Part shown: in pieces, positions 26,427-36,605 of the stretch | Layout of the letters: each line of letters opens with the position of its first letter | Numbering within the stretch: position 1 is the first letter of the stretch | Virus record (IMG/VR): IMGVR_UViG_3300024302_000014 | Coordinates: 1-53,048 of that record | Origin: a virus | Strand: one strand, 5' to 3' | Length of the DNA stretch: 53,048 nt | Translations under genes and position numbers: made by a program | The notes under the pieces: generated by a model | Databases searched by the model: none | Told to the model about the DNA's origin: nothing | The model's input: only the letters and a program-made list of their open reading frames with translations

Positions 26427-29400
26427 TTAAATTTCCGAAAGTATTCCACCAGGTCTCTTTTCTTCCATAAGAACCTGTTGTACTTGTCCTGCAATCATAT
26501 CGCCTAAAGCTTCTATGTCGCCCCCGTTATCCTTACTGGAAGAAGACTCAGCCTTCGCAGTACCTTGTTCCATATTGATGGTGACAGCTACATTATTGTA
26601 CACTTCCCCACCTGAACCCCCTGGAGGGGTATTCTGTATAACTGGAATAGACTTACCGTCTGGTAAAGGTACAATTGCTTCATTGTGCTTACCTTCCCCT
26701 ACTAAACCTAAAGTAGGTTTATTTACTAAACCTCCATTAGCGAAAGCTTTGAAGCCTCCAGCAGCAACTCCGCCATTTGCGAACATTGCCCCTACTAACA
26801 GGTCTACTCCGGTATCTACCGCTTTACTCATCAATACATTACCAATGCTAAAAGCGATGCTGGATAGCATTGTCTTCCACTCAAACTTACCAGTTCTAAG
26901 AGCTTCGCCCAATGCCATTTTCATGCTACCAGCTGCAATACTATTTATCTGGGTCATCTCAATACCAAATTGATGAGTAAGTTTGCCAAAGTCTGAGTTA
27001 TTCATCTTCCAGTCTCTAGCTCTTTTATCTCCTGCTGCTTCGTTGTCTTTTGCTTGTCTATTTAAAAAGTCAGTACCTGCAGCAGAATTATCTGCCGCAT
27101 ACTTTTCCGCATCCTCTTTACTAAAGCCATTTCTTGAGGCGTCTCCTAGAAGCTCCGCTCTGCTAGTAGCTTGAGCTTCTATACTAGTAAGTATACTGTT
27201 TAAGGTTCTATAGCTATCAGCACTTATAGTAAGTTTCTCAGCCTCTGATATCTTACCATCCTCTCCTATACCTATTAAGAGTTTAGTGGTAGCTGCGTCT
27301 TCGCTTAGGTATCTTACCTGAGCCTCTGCTGCCGTATACAAGTCTTTAAATATAGCAGCTTTATCCGGAGATATATAAGCTTCTGGGTCTCCTCCCGCAT
27401 ATTCAACTAACCCCGTGGAAGGGTTGCGAGTAGCTGAACCGCCTAAAGCTCTTAATAAAGCTTTTTCACTTTTATTAACATGAGCTAACTCAGTGTCGCC
27501 GTTGCGTCCTCTAGAAGCAAGTCCGCCATTTGCGAACCCGAACATTCCTTTAGTCTTAGAATACCCATTTTCTGCTTCTTCCGTCCAGTACTTATCAGCG
27601 TCTGGGCTAAGTAGTCTACCTAACTCGAAACCACCCCAACCTGCAAGTCCTACAAGTCCTACAGTGCCTCCCATGGTAGGCTTAGCGCCCATGAATGACC
27701 CTTGTAATCCGAAAGGCATTTTTCCAGCCTTCCACCATGCACCAGTACTTCCTTTAGAACCGAAGGCGCTTTCAAACATTCCGTTTGGTAACCACCCTTT
27801 ACCCATTCCTTTAGAGTTCATTAAAAATTCTGCGAATTTAGCCGCAGAAGCTCCAAGACCAAAGTTAGTCCAGTAATCCTGGTTAGCCTTGTTAGCGTCT
27901 TTATCAATTCCCCACGTATTTTTGTAATTCTCATTAGCAGCTTTACCACCGTTAGAGAACTTCTTCATAGTTATAGGGTTAATACCTTTAGTAGGTACAG
28001 AATCCATAACACTTTGCTGTTCTTCGTTAGACTCCATGTACCAGTCAATTAACTCTGCTATAGAGAGTCCGATACCTGCAGGACCTAGGCCCCACTTTAG
28101 GAATGACTTACCGAATCTAGCTGCATTAGCTCGCATAGAAGGTCCGCTGCTTCTAGGGATACCTGCCCCTTTGAAAGGTAGCTGTCCTTGAGGGAACAAG
28201 TCTAGTTGACCTGTACCTCTATTAACATTAGCTAAATCTTTTACAAACTGTTTCTTCCACTTATCAGAGTATACATTCTTAGAGTCTACACCCGGTAACC
28301 CTGGTTGATGGCCTGCGCCTTTCAACCACTTCTGGTCAAAACCTTGGTTACTCTTAAACAACGAAGACTGTGTAGCTTTAGGCTTCCCGAAGGCACCTCT
28401 AGCTTCTTGTTCCCCTATAGTCTCAAGTACATTAACACCGTGCAACGCAGCCATAGACTTCCAACTATTAAGAGCCTGAGTCCCCCCGTTCACACGCTTA
28501 TTAATACCGTATCCTTTCTTATCTGCAAACTTACTTCCAGTACTTGTTTCTAATGGGTCGATTTGACTAATGTTTGGGTTGGTATTCAGTAGCTTGTTTA
28601 GTAACTGTAGAGAGTTTGGACCCCCTTTAGGGGCGTTCATACTTATAGAAGTTACTTTAGTACCTGTCTTATCTAATGTGTAGGTTAAAGAACCTTTAAC
28701 CCCATTCTTAGTGCCGGAGACTTCCCCTGCTCTCCACTTATCTGCAGGGTAATGTTGCATAGTTACACCTTTACTAAATCTACCGTCGAAGATAGCCTTA
28801 GCGGAGCGCATATTATACTTACCAGTAGGGCCGCCTTCTGAAAATCTAGGTACTCTATCTTCGTTAATTGCTTCGATTAGCCCTTGATGCTTCTTGGTCG
28901 CGGCTGCATTAATTACATACTCACCATTAGACAACCAAGCCGGAATCTTATCTTCTTTAGGACCGCCTGGTCCAGCGATGTGTCCACCTGCAGCAAAGGT
29001 ATTAGGCACTTTATTTGCCTTATCACCTAAGGTAGAGGTTACCCCCGCGCCTGTTGTAAGTTCTTTAAACTTATTGGAAAGTGCTAGTACCTCCATCCCC
29101 AGTGTTTTAAAAGGGTTTGCCAAGTCTGCAATAGCCGTAATGGTATTAGTTATACTACCGGAAACCTGTGGAGATAACCTGTGGTCTATAGAAGCCAATA
29201 AAGAAGCTGTAGTTACCAAACTCTTGGCACTTTCTTTTGCTCTATATAACTGCTCTGCAGCTATAGCTTCCGCCTTAGCTAGTTTATCCTTCTCGAAGTC
29301 GGATAACATAGCCTGCTTAATCTCTGAAGCACCTTGATCAATGAGCTGGTCTCCCAGTCCTCTCCAAGTGTCGTTCCAAAACTCGTTGTACCCGTCTTCC

Positions 29401-32400
29401 CCGTATAAGCTGTTGTCCCCTTTTAGATTTTCTGCCATCCTGTCTATAGGGTCCAAGAAGGCTTCTTCCCACAAGTCTGCTGCGAAAGTAATGCTGTCTC
29501 TGAAGTCCTCCTGGAACTCCACAAATCTATAGTGCATTTCATCACTGAAAGCACTTCCTGCAGCAGAGGCGCTCTCTTTGCTAGTAAATACAGAGTCAGT
29601 TTTGTATACTTCTTTAGTTAGCTTGTGTTCGTCTTCGAAAGTATCTAAAATACGTTTACGATTTACTAAGAACAACTCCTGCTGCTCTAATTGTAGGGTG
29701 CTTAACTCTATCCCCGAAAGGGTCTTAGTGTTAAGGTCGTCCCCTGCCTTAACTATAGTATCCTTAACATTCTTTATCTTCTGTTCTATAGACAGGTACT
29801 TCTTCTGGTAAGAAGCTGTCTCTGCTAATTTCTTAATTGTAAGAGTATTAATACTGTTAAAGAACTCATACTCTTTTGAGGCAACGTCTAATGCTTTATC
29901 TGCCAAGGCACTCTCTGCCTCTCTCTGTGCGTTTAAATCAATATAAAGGCTTAGGTACTCTTTCTCTACTCGTAGCTTCTTCTGCTTTAAAGACACTATA
30001 GCTGCTTCTTTGGATAGAGAGTCCTGTAGCTCTTTGTTACCAGTTTCTTGTGCTAGTGAGTACTTTAACGATGTCTCCCACGCTGCTACTTCTAGCTTAT
30101 TTGTTCTATCTTGCAGATCGTACCTGGTCTTCTGGCTATCAGTATGCAGGACTCCGAAGTCGTAGATCTCTTTGTGTAGGTCCGCAGTAGCACTGTAGTG
30201 GCCAGTTTCTTTCGCCATCTTATTACTTTTAACTTCTACGGTCTCCCTCTCTTTAGCTAGACGTAAAATTTGCCCCTCTACCTTGTACTGTGCAAGGTAT
30301 AGGTCTAGTTTTTTGGTTAGACGTGCTTCTTCAAACTGCAGGAATATTTGGCGATCCTGAGTCTGCTGAGCACTAGGTTTTTTGCCTCCAGTTTCTGCAT
30401 AAAGTTTCTTCTTCCTGTTCTCAAAGTCAACTAAATCTTTTGCTGCTTTATTAGTATAGTCCTGGAAGGACTTAGTAGACCCGTGATTAGCTCTACTAAT
30501 TACGGCGTTCTCTTTTGAAACAGTCCCTGCAGCTTCTTGTGCTGCTAATAATGATCTGTCTAGCTCTAATTCTTTTGTCTTTATGTCTAAAGTGTTTTGG
30601 TACGCCCTGTAATTCTTATTTAAAAGTATGTTGCTAAGGCCATGTAACTTGGCTTGCTCTGCTTGTATCTTAGCCCCAGACTTAAGGATACCTAGTCTGA
30701 TCTCCTCTCTTTTTGCCTGGGACAGTTCCTTCGCAGGGTTTAGTAGAGATGCTTCAGCTAACTTCTTCTCGTGCTCTAGTTTTTTAATATTGGTGTTAAC
30801 CTGTGCGTCTTCGTGTGTCATTTTCTCAGAAACACTTTGAGCAGACTCAAAAGGAGCGTAAATTTTTGAAAGTCTCCCTTGTTTAGCGGCTAAGTCATTA
30901 AGAGCTGAGTACTCTGCTCTTAGTTTAAATAAAGCCATCTGCAAGGCTTCTACAGCTACTTTTGCCTCGTTGTGCGTCTCAGCACCTTCTAGAGCTATAG
31001 AAAGCTTGCTTCCCTTCAACATACTATCTACGTGTTTTGCTAGACCTACCCAAGACTCGGTAAACTGCTGTAGATTTAACTTAGACAGAATAGTTTTTAG
31101 TTCCTTAGAATCTTTTGCAGCGTCTAACGCAGGTTTCAGTTTTGTGAAGTCTCGAAGAAGGAAGTTATCCTTAGCTACAATATTATTCTGGCTATCAAAA
31201 GAACGCTTTATTAGCGCTTTAATATGCATAATATGCATGGCACCATTATTACTTTGGCTATATAGGTGCTCGGAGACCGCGTCTTTAATTATTTTTTTAG
31301 CCTCAGGGGTGTCTAAAGACGAAGCGGTGTCCCCCTTCAAGTTATACTTACTTTGGTAGTAAGAGGCGCCTTGTGATAACTCTACTTTCTTCTCTTCCTT
31401 AGGTGAGTATATACTATCAAAAGCAGACGCGGCGGCCTTCAAGTCCTTAGACATACGCTCAGTTAGCTCAGCAAACTTATCATAGGGGGTAGCCGAGAAT
31501 GCGGTTGTAACTTCAGACCAGGCCTTGCCCAGCTCTTTAGATACATCTTTCATGCTCTTCAAGGCAGCTTCTAGGTTCTTAAACTCAAGAGTACGCTTCT
31601 TAAGTGCCTTGTCTCCTTTCTGCAGGACTTTTAACATCTTCGCTTCACTACCAGACCAGAATCCAGTAGCGTCCTCTATGTCCTTAGTATCTGTACCCAA
31701 GTCTTGTAAGGTCATACCATGTTTGGCAGCTGCAAAGGTTAGAGCCTCGAGACTATCTCGTGCTGCGTCAAATTGAGTTTCAGAAAGACCTAAGGAAACT
31801 ATGTCCAGGACATCATCCCAAAAAGCTCCCCATCCAGTACCTAATTCTTGCCACTCTTGAAGTTTAGTAACGTTCTCTGACAGTGCATCAGACATACTAG
31901 AGTATGCGTTAGCTGCTAGAGAAGCTAGTCGTATCTGAGAGTTAATGCCTCCGTCCGCTTCTAGCATAGCACCTGCTACATTGTTAGCGGCAATAGCTTG
32001 AGTATCCATGACATTAACTAGACTCTCGGTAGAGTCTGCGTACTCGTCTGTGCTTATCTTAGAAAGCCCTAGTGCTTTCGAAGCAGAATCTAACATTGCA
32101 CCTATCATTGGCACTATAGCGAAGGCTGCTAAAGCTCCCATAGCTAAGCCCTTTATTGCGGAGCCAAAAGTATATAGGGCTAAAGTGGAGGTTTTTAAAC
32201 CCATCTGCAGGTGTAGTAGGCTCTTATCTACGAACCCGCCCTTTCCAAAACCTTTAAAGTTCTTTGCTGTGCGGTTCATCTCACGATCGAACGTCTTATG
32301 CATCTCGCTATACTCTGTAGAGATATTCTTACGCATCTTTCTATTTTCGTGTAGGAATGCTCGGGTCTTAGACACGCCCCTACCCGTCTGCTTATCTACC

Positions 32401-34457
32401 TGGGTCTTAGACTGTGATAGCTCAGAATCGGCGTAGTTAGCTACTGCCTTATGTTTTACTTTATTTAATGATTTTTGTGCCTTTACTGCTTCCCACTTAA
32501 GTTTAGTATTTCGGCTTAAAGATCTGTTTTCAGCGGCAACAAAACGTGCATTAGCGTCTCTGTCCATAAGACCTTCAGGAGCGAATTGACCCTGTGTAAA
32601 GCCTCCAAAGCTGGAGTTCCAGCTGGTTCTGCTATAATGGTTCTTTCCTTGGCTCATAGCGCGGGTTTTTTTTGCTGCGTTAAGCTTTTGCCCCATTAGT
32701 CTCTGGTACGCCTTCTCTTTGTTAGAGTACCCTTTTGCAAATTGTTCGCTATTCTCTGGAGTGCCTTTGCCTAGAATCTTACTCATAGGGTTTTTGAGAG
32801 TATTTTTAGCTAGGAAGCCTAGTAGGGTGGCAAAGGCTGCTACTAGCAGTTGAGGAACTGCCAGTATCCCATTAATAATTGGGGAGATGAGCGTATTAAT
32901 GCCCTCGCCTAAACGAAGACCCATCTCCATCATCTGGGCTTCTAGTCTACCAAAAGGGTTAGACTCTACTGATTTGCCCACATTACCAAACTTCTCTTCT
33001 GTTTGAGTAAGTACTTCGTTTAGTACTGCCTGAGATTTTTCGAATGTAGTCAATTCTTTTGCAGTCTTGCCTAACATTTCCGCATACTTTTTAGTGGCAG
33101 GCTCTAGTCTTAGAATGATACCTAATTCGTCTAGCACTTCTGGCTCCGCTTTTACTACACCACGTGTTAAGCGATCTAGTGCATCTCCCATGTCTCTACC
33201 TAGTGCAAGAGCTGCCATTTTTGCAGCCTCTCCCATCTTCTGAATTTGACCTGCATCAAACCCTGCAGCAGTTGCTAGCGTAGTGGTTTGGGCTGCTTGT
33301 TTAAAGTCTACCGTCATATCCACAGCTTTCTGTAGGTTCTTAGTGATATTAACTAAGTTAATATTCGTAGAGTTTCCGTATGCTTCCATACTACCTATAA
33401 GCACCGTCATGTCCCCTGCACTCTTTAAAGCACGAAATGCTGCACCAATTGCGAATACTTTCGCAGCGATGTCAGCATATACCCCTACTAAGGAGTTGGG
33501 AGCATCTACCCCGCCCTGATTCATTAAGGAGAAGCCTTTTGCCCCTCTATTAACATTTCCAGCTACAGCTCTATTCCTACCATAGTTACTTTTTTCAGGT
33601 GCCTTAGCTGTGTTAGTGCGCACTGCTTTAGAGTTTGAGGCAGTTGCACCTGTGTTTTTTTCAATAGCAATCTGTAAAGACTTAGAACTTTTTGCGGTAC
33701 CTTTTTGCGTGGTGTTTCTAAGTGTCCAGGCAGAGTCTGCCTTGCGGGCTTTTCGGACACTAGGGTCTTTATTTAGTTGTTCTTTCCACTGCTCCCGAGA
33801 AACGACTGCGCCATTAAGAAGGTACCCTTCCCCTTTATGAATCTGCTGTCTAGCGGCTTTACCTACGGCAACTTGCCTAAGTATTCTCGTTTTGGCAGCA
33901 GGACTTACTAGAGCACCTACTAGATCCGCTATGCCGCGGGTTAGCATTTCCATATTACGGTTTAACAGGTTCATCTGTCTGTTTTGCTTACTAAAAGTAG
34001 TATCCATCTTCCGGAAAATAGATTCCATCTGCTCAAAGGCTTTAATAGACGTCTGAACACCTACCTTAGTGTCTTTCTGAAGCCCTGCGCCTGCAGCTAT
34101 GCCTAAGTTACTTCCTAAGTTGGCTCCTTGTGTAGTAGTACGTGTAGTACCTCGGCCTGTAACTCTAGCACGTAGATTGATGCCTCTTTTCTCTAGTAGT
34201 TTGATCTGACTAAGCATAGAACTACGGAATAGGGTCTTATTTATGGTAGCATTAACCTTAAGGGCACTCGTGCCTCCAGTCTTACTAATAATAGCAAGAG
34301 CTTGGGATATACTAGACTTTAGATGCGTTCGGTTAACCTCAAGTTTTACCTTTTTGGTCCCTTTCGCCATAGTATTTAACTGTTTAAGGTCCTTTAGTAC
34401 GGGTTTTAGCCCGCTACTGGTTACTTTAACTACTACTTTTTTCTGTTTATCAGCCAC
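26427..34457 (-). CDS. H: Tail tape measure protein (2,676 residues)
   Basis: This very long, mainly helical protein follows the tail chaperone frameshift gene, as tape measures do. The N-terminus is basic (MADKQKKVVVKVTSSGLKPV). Two hydrophobic stretches lie near residues 515-550 and 760-790 (LAMGALAAFAIVPMIGAMLD), and long coiled-coil segments cover 1,150-1,700. The C-terminal third has repeated tape-measure landmarks: HIAGPGGPKEDKIPAWLSNG with EYVINAAATKKH (near 1,820-1,855), NGGLASRGRNGDTELAHVNK and ANGGLVNKPTLGLVGEGKHN. By the common rule of about 1.5 angstrom per residue, the tail would be near 400 nm, which is long. A possible small alpha/beta domain at about 1,875-1,985 is described under findings. 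Confidence 0.92.
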   Translation of the reverse strand: MADKQKKVVVKVTSSGLKPVLKDLKQLNTMAKGTKKVKLEVNRTHLKSSISQALAIISKTGGTSALKVNATINKTLFRSSMLSQIKLLEKRGINLRARVTGRGTTRTTTQGANLGSNLGIAAGAGLQKDTKVGVQTSIKAFEQMESIFRKMDTTFSKQNRQMNLLNRNMEMLTRGIADLVGALVSPAAKTRILRQVAVGKAARQQIHKGEGYLLNGAVVSREQWKEQLNKDPSVRKARKADSAWTLRNTTQKGTAKSSKSLQIAIEKNTGATASNSKAVRTNTAKAPEKSNYGRNRAVAGNVNRGAKGFSLMNQGGVDAPNSLVGVYADIAAKVFAIGAAFRALKSAGDMTVLIGSMEAYGNSTNINLVNITKNLQKAVDMTVDFKQAAQTTTLATAAGFDAGQIQKMGEAAKMAALALGRDMGDALDRLTRGVVKAEPEVLDELGIILRLEPATKKYAEMLGKTAKELTTFEKSQAVLNEVLTQTEEKFGNVGKSVESNPFGRLEAQMMEMGLRLGEGINTLISPIINGILAVPQLLVAAFATLLGFLAKNTLKNPMSKILGKGTPENSEQFAKGYSNKEKAYQRLMGQKLNAAKKTRAMSQGKNHYSRTSWNSSFGGFTQGQFAPEGLMDRDANARFVAAENRSLSRNTKLKWEAVKAQKSLNKVKHKAVANYADSELSQSKTQVDKQTGRGVSKTRAFLHENRKMRKNISTEYSEMHKTFDREMNRTAKNFKGFGKGGFVDKSLLHLQMGLKTSTLALYTFGSAIKGLAMGALAAFAIVPMIGAMLDSASKALGLSKISTDEYADSTESLVNVMDTQAIAANNVAGAMLEADGGINSQIRLASLAANAYSSMSDALSENVTKLQEWQELGTGWGAFWDDVLDIVSLGLSETQFDAARDSLEALTFAAAKHGMTLQDLGTDTKDIEDATGFWSGSEAKMLKVLQKGDKALKKRTLEFKNLEAALKSMKDVSKELGKAWSEVTTAFSATPYDKFAELTERMSKDLKAAASAFDSIYSPKEEKKVELSQGASYYQSKYNLKGDTASSLDTPEAKKIIKDAVSEHLYSQSNNGAMHIMHIKALIKRSFDSQNNIVAKDNFLLRDFTKLKPALDAAKDSKELKTILSKLNLQQFTESWVGLAKHVDSMLKGSKLSIALEGAETHNEAKVAVEALQMALFKLRAEYSALNDLAAKQGRLSKIYAPFESAQSVSEKMTHEDAQVNTNIKKLEHEKKLAEASLLNPAKELSQAKREEIRLGILKSGAKIQAEQAKLHGLSNILLNKNYRAYQNTLDIKTKELELDRSLLAAQEAAGTVSKENAVISRANHGSTKSFQDYTNKAAKDLVDFENRKKKLYAETGGKKPSAQQTQDRQIFLQFEEARLTKKLDLYLAQYKVEGQILRLAKERETVEVKSNKMAKETGHYSATADLHKEIYDFGVLHTDSQKTRYDLQDRTNKLEVAAWETSLKYSLAQETGNKELQDSLSKEAAIVSLKQKKLRVEKEYLSLYIDLNAQREAESALADKALDVASKEYEFFNSINTLTIKKLAETASYQKKYLSIEQKIKNVKDTIVKAGDDLNTKTLSGIELSTLQLEQQELFLVNRKRILDTFEDEHKLTKEVYKTDSVFTSKESASAAGSAFSDEMHYRFVEFQEDFRDSITFAADLWEEAFLDPIDRMAENLKGDNSLYGEDGYNEFWNDTWRGLGDQLIDQGASEIKQAMLSDFEKDKLAKAEAIAAEQLYRAKESAKSLVTTASLLASIDHRLSPQVSGSITNTITAIADLANPFKTLGMEVLALSNKFKELTTGAGVTSTLGDKANKVPNTFAAGGHIAGPGGPKEDKIPAWLSNGEYVINAAATKKHQGLIEAINEDRVPRFSEGGPTGKYNMRSAKAIFDGRFSKGVTMQHYPADKWRAGEVSGTKNGVKGSLTYTLDKTGTKVTSISMNAPKGGPNSLQLLNKLLNTNPNISQIDPLETSTGSKFADKKGYGINKRVNGGTQALNSWKSMAALHGVNVLETIGEQEARGAFGKPKATQSSLFKSNQGFDQKWLKGAGHQPGLPGVDSKNVYSDKWKKQFVKDLANVNRGTGQLDLFPQGQLPFKGAGIPRSSGPSMRANAARFGKSFLKWGLGPAGIGLSIAELIDWYMESNEEQQSVMDSVPTKGINPITMKKFSNGGKAANENYKNTWGIDKDANKANQDYWTNFGLGASAAKFAEFLMNSKGMGKGWLPNGMFESAFGSKGSTGAWWKAGKMPFGLQGSFMGAKPTMGGTVGLVGLAGWGGFELGRLLSPDADKYWTEEAENGYSKTKGMFGFANGGLASRGRNGDTELAHVNKSEKALLRALGGSATRNPSTGLVEYAGGDPEAYISPDKAAIFKDLYTAAEAQVRYLSEDAATTKLLIGIGEDGKISEAEKLTISADSYRTLNSILTSIEAQATSRAELLGDASRNGFSKEDAEKYAADNSAAGTDFLNRQAKDNEAAGDKRARDWKMNNSDFGKLTHQFGIEMTQINSIAAGSMKMALGEALRTGKFEWKTMLSSIAFSIGNVLMSKAVDTGVDLLVGAMFANGGVAAGGFKAFANGGLVNKPTLGLVGEGKHNEAIVPLPDGKSIPVIQNTPPGGSGGEVYNNVAVTINMEQGTAKAESSSSKDNGGDIEALGDMIAGQVQQVLMEEKRPGGILSEI

Positions 34458-35291
34458 TATATGATACCTTATTAGGATTCGCTTTTTTATCGCGCTCCTT
34501 GGCCGTTCTCTCAGCCTTTTTAGTCAGTATGCCCGAACGGACATTGTCAATCATTTTTATAAATTGGAGGGTTATTTTCTTATCTAGTACTTCTTCTATA
34601 TCACAAAAGTCCGAGAAGGGACCTAAGTCTTTACCCATGTAAGTACCGGACATGCCTTCCCATTTATCCCCTAAAAGGTTGTAAATGTTAAAAGCATCTT
34701 GAACTTCATAAGGAAAATCCTCCATAGTAGGAGGTATATCTTCCTCATCGGGCTCAGTGCCTAACTGTTCGTGGATTCGCATTATACTATCTAAATTGAA
34801 TCCTTGTTCTTGGAACTTGAACAGTTTGTTAACTAAGTCCTCTACAGCTTCTAGCTGTTCTTCGTAAAATTTTGCAGGTCACCTACAGTCTCAGCTACGA
34901 AGTTATCAAAGTCTGGAGAATTCTTCATTAGTGTGTATGCATTATCTTCTGAGTAATCCATCATAGACTCCCCATCTACACCCTCTAATTCTACAAGTAA
35001 GAAATCACCTAAATACTTATACTTAAATCCTGTCCAGCCTTTTACTACTGCTGCTACGTATAATTGTAAGAATAAATCATCATCTACTTCTTCAATTGGT
35101 TGACGCGTTTTACGGTCAAACTTAGTTGTAGAAGACTTCTTACGTAACTTTAGTAGCTCATCACGACCTAAGAATGTTAGTTTAAGTTTAAAATCTTTGT
35201 ATCCTGGGAATTCTACTTCCGTAGTCTTACTTGGAGTCATAAGTGACTCTAGGCTTGGCTTGATAATCGGGGTTGCGGGGGCGTTTGCCAT
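34450..35291 (-). CDS. Tail assembly chaperone GT fusion made by -1 frameshift
   Basis: The frame that starts at 35291 (G) can switch to the -1 frame at A-AAT-TTT (34866-34872). After the slip the -1 frame reads YEEQLEAVEDLVNKLFKFQE and runs without a stop through MRIHEQLGTEP to 34450, giving a 280-residue product (142 from G, 138 from T). This is the lambda G/GT arrangement, which makes a minor chaperone that coats and recruits the tape measure protein. The 110-residue ATG-started frame at 34450-34782 is therefore probably only the T part and not a separate gene. T overlaps the tape measure start by eight bases. Confidence 0.85.
34851..35291 (-). CDS. Tail assembly chaperone G (unshifted product)
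   Basis: This 146-residue protein with no membrane segments lies between the major tail protein and the tape measure gene. It has FPGYKDFKLKLTFLGRDELL, RKSSTTKFDRKTRQPIEEVD and a Trp-containing core (VAAVVKGWTGFKYKYL), then LMKNSPDFDNFVAETVGDLQ at its end. This helical, acidic C-terminus and its position match tail chaperones of lambda G type. It ends at TAG only four codons after the slippery site. The major product should be this unshifted form, with a minority read on into T. Confidence 0.8.
   Translation of the reverse strand: MANAPATPIIKPSLESLMTPSKTTEVEFPGYKDFKLKLTFLGRDELLKLRKKSSTTKFDRKTRQPIEEVDDDLFLQLYVAAVVKGWTGFKYKYLGDFLLVELEGVDGESMMDYSEDNAYTLMKNSPDFDNFVAETVGDLQNFTKNS
34866..34872 (-). 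promoter_or_regulatory. -1 ribosomal frameshift slippery heptamer
   Basis: The minus-strand sequence is CTG CAA AAT TTT ACG in the G frame and contains A-AAT-TTT, which fits the X-XXY-YYZ rule with X = A and Y, Z = T. It lies at codons 140-142 of G, five codons before its stop codon. The -1 frame is open for 138 codons afterwards. No strong pseudoknot was worked out. Confidence 0.85.
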
Positions 35292-35356
35292 GTGTGTTTC
35301 TCCGTTGTTAATAATAAATTGGTTTTACATAAAAATAACACCTGTTATCCTTATGG

Positions 35357-35386
35357 AAAACCACCTGCGCCGAAGCACAGGTAGTT
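35357..35386 (-). terminator. Hairpin terminator after the major tail protein gene
   Basis: The minus-strand RNA forms a 12-pair stem (AACTACCTGTGC / GCGCAGGTGGTT with a few G-U pairs) closed by a UUCG tetraloop, followed by only TTCC, so the U-run is short and partly within the stem. It may stop part of the transcripts so that major tail protein RNA exceeds that of the chaperones and tape measure. Confidence 0.65.
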
Positions 35387-35401
35387 CAAAGATTTACAGT
35401 T

Positions 35402-36532
35402 CTATGTGATAGAGTTGTAGTATGCTACAGTCATCTCATTGTCTGAACCAATCTCGTAGTCTCCAGCACCATTAGTACCTTGTGCACTAAATGAAATAGT
35501 GGTGGCAATAACGTCCTGAACGTCTACTGTTGGAATCTGTAACTGACAAGCTGGAATGTCGAAAGTAACTGAAGGAGTACCCTTCGCACCTGTTCCACCC
35601 ATAATCATGCTCAATGCATGATAGTTCTCAGTTTCAGTAAATGCAGCCATATCATCAAATAGATCGCCAGTGTCGTTTGCACCCGCAGTACCTGTTTTCA
35701 AGTAAGCATTTAAAGTTCCACTGATAGTACGAGAACCAGTAAATGAACCAATAGGCTCGTTACGTACACCCAACTCTTCTGGAGTTAAGTATGTGATTCC
35801 GTTATCAATAGAAATAGACCCGCCTGTTAGAGCTAGAGTATAAGTCTTTGCTGTGTGACCCGCAATCCCTGCTTTTGCAGTTCTAGCTAAAGTAACAGTT
35901 GACAACTTGTTACGGATGAAGTCTGCTGAAGTAGGTACTGCCATGTAGTCAGTTCCTGCAGTCCACGAACCTTTAGTAGCAGTGAAGTCTGTAATCACGT
36001 TAGCGAATCCAGACCAAGTTGCTTGTGCAATTCCATCAATACTAAAGTCAATCTCTACAGAGTTAACAGTAGCATCAGATAGATGGTACACAGTACTATC
36101 CATTACGAAGTACAATTGCATCTTCATAGCTTCCGCAATATTAGATGTAGAAGTAGAGACACTCATTGTATCTTTCGTACCGTGTACACCTTCATCAGCG
36201 TCTGCTAGTGCATCACCCCAAAGGCCTGCCCATAAGATACGCTCGCCAGATGAGTTAACATCGTCAGTGCCATCATTACGTTGGAAAGGACGTACGTAAG
36301 TTGTGAACGACCAGTCTACTGGTGCTAAACTATCATTGAAAGAACGGTGTCCACGTTGTGGAGCTGTTCCTGCTTCATTTAAAGTAATGTCTGTTGCGTT
36401 TGTAGCCTGTGAAAAGCTATACCCGTCTAAAACATTAAGTTCAAAAGTATTAGCTGTTGCTGCGGCACCCGACCAACCGGATGATACAGTAGATGCTAAT
36501 ACTTTGGTATTACGACTAAGATTTAAAGCCAT
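35402..36532 (-). CDS. Major tail (tube) protein
   Basis: This 376-residue protein lies between the tail terminator gene and the tail chaperones, the usual site of the tube protein. It begins MALNLSRNTKVLASTVSSGW and has FELNVLDGYSFSQATNATDI, APQRGHRSFNDSLAPVDWSF with TTYVRPFQ, VEIDFSIDGIAQATWSGFAN, GGSISIDNGITYLTPEELGV and SFTGSRTISGTLNAYLKTG. The beta-rich layout with a central FDID..A...W.G-type strand is typical of siphovirus tube proteins. The C-terminal IPACQLQIPTVDVQDVIATT and ISFSAQGT also fit. It should be one of the most abundant virion proteins. A hairpin terminator follows its stop. Confidence 0.85.
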   Translation of the reverse strand: MALNLSRNTKVLASTVSSGWSGAAATANTFELNVLDGYSFSQATNATDITLNEAGTAPQRGHRSFNDSLAPVDWSFTTYVRPFQRNDGTDDVNSSGERILWAGLWGDALADADEGVHGTKDTMSVSTSTSNIAEAMKMQLYFVMDSTVYHLSDATVNSVEIDFSIDGIAQATWSGFANVITDFTATKGSWTAGTDYMAVPTSADFIRNKLSTVTLARTAKAGIAGHTAKTYTLALTGGSISIDNGITYLTPEELGVRNEPIGSFTGSRTISGTLNAYLKTGTAGANDTGDLFDDMAAFTETENYHALSMIMGGTGAKGTPSVTFDIPACQLQIPTVDVQDVIATTISFSAQGTNGAGDYEIGSDNEMTVAYYNSIT

Positions 36533-36605
36533 TTTTATTTACCTCTTATATACTTTGAGCTGTGGTATGTTGATCGCTATTGTCGTCTCACCCACTTAGC
36601 TCAGT

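Noticed and set aside
34450-34782. Separate 110-residue gene between chaperone G and the tape measure
   Set aside because: The -1 frame is open upstream to the slippery site at 34866-34872, so it is the T part of a GT frameshift product.
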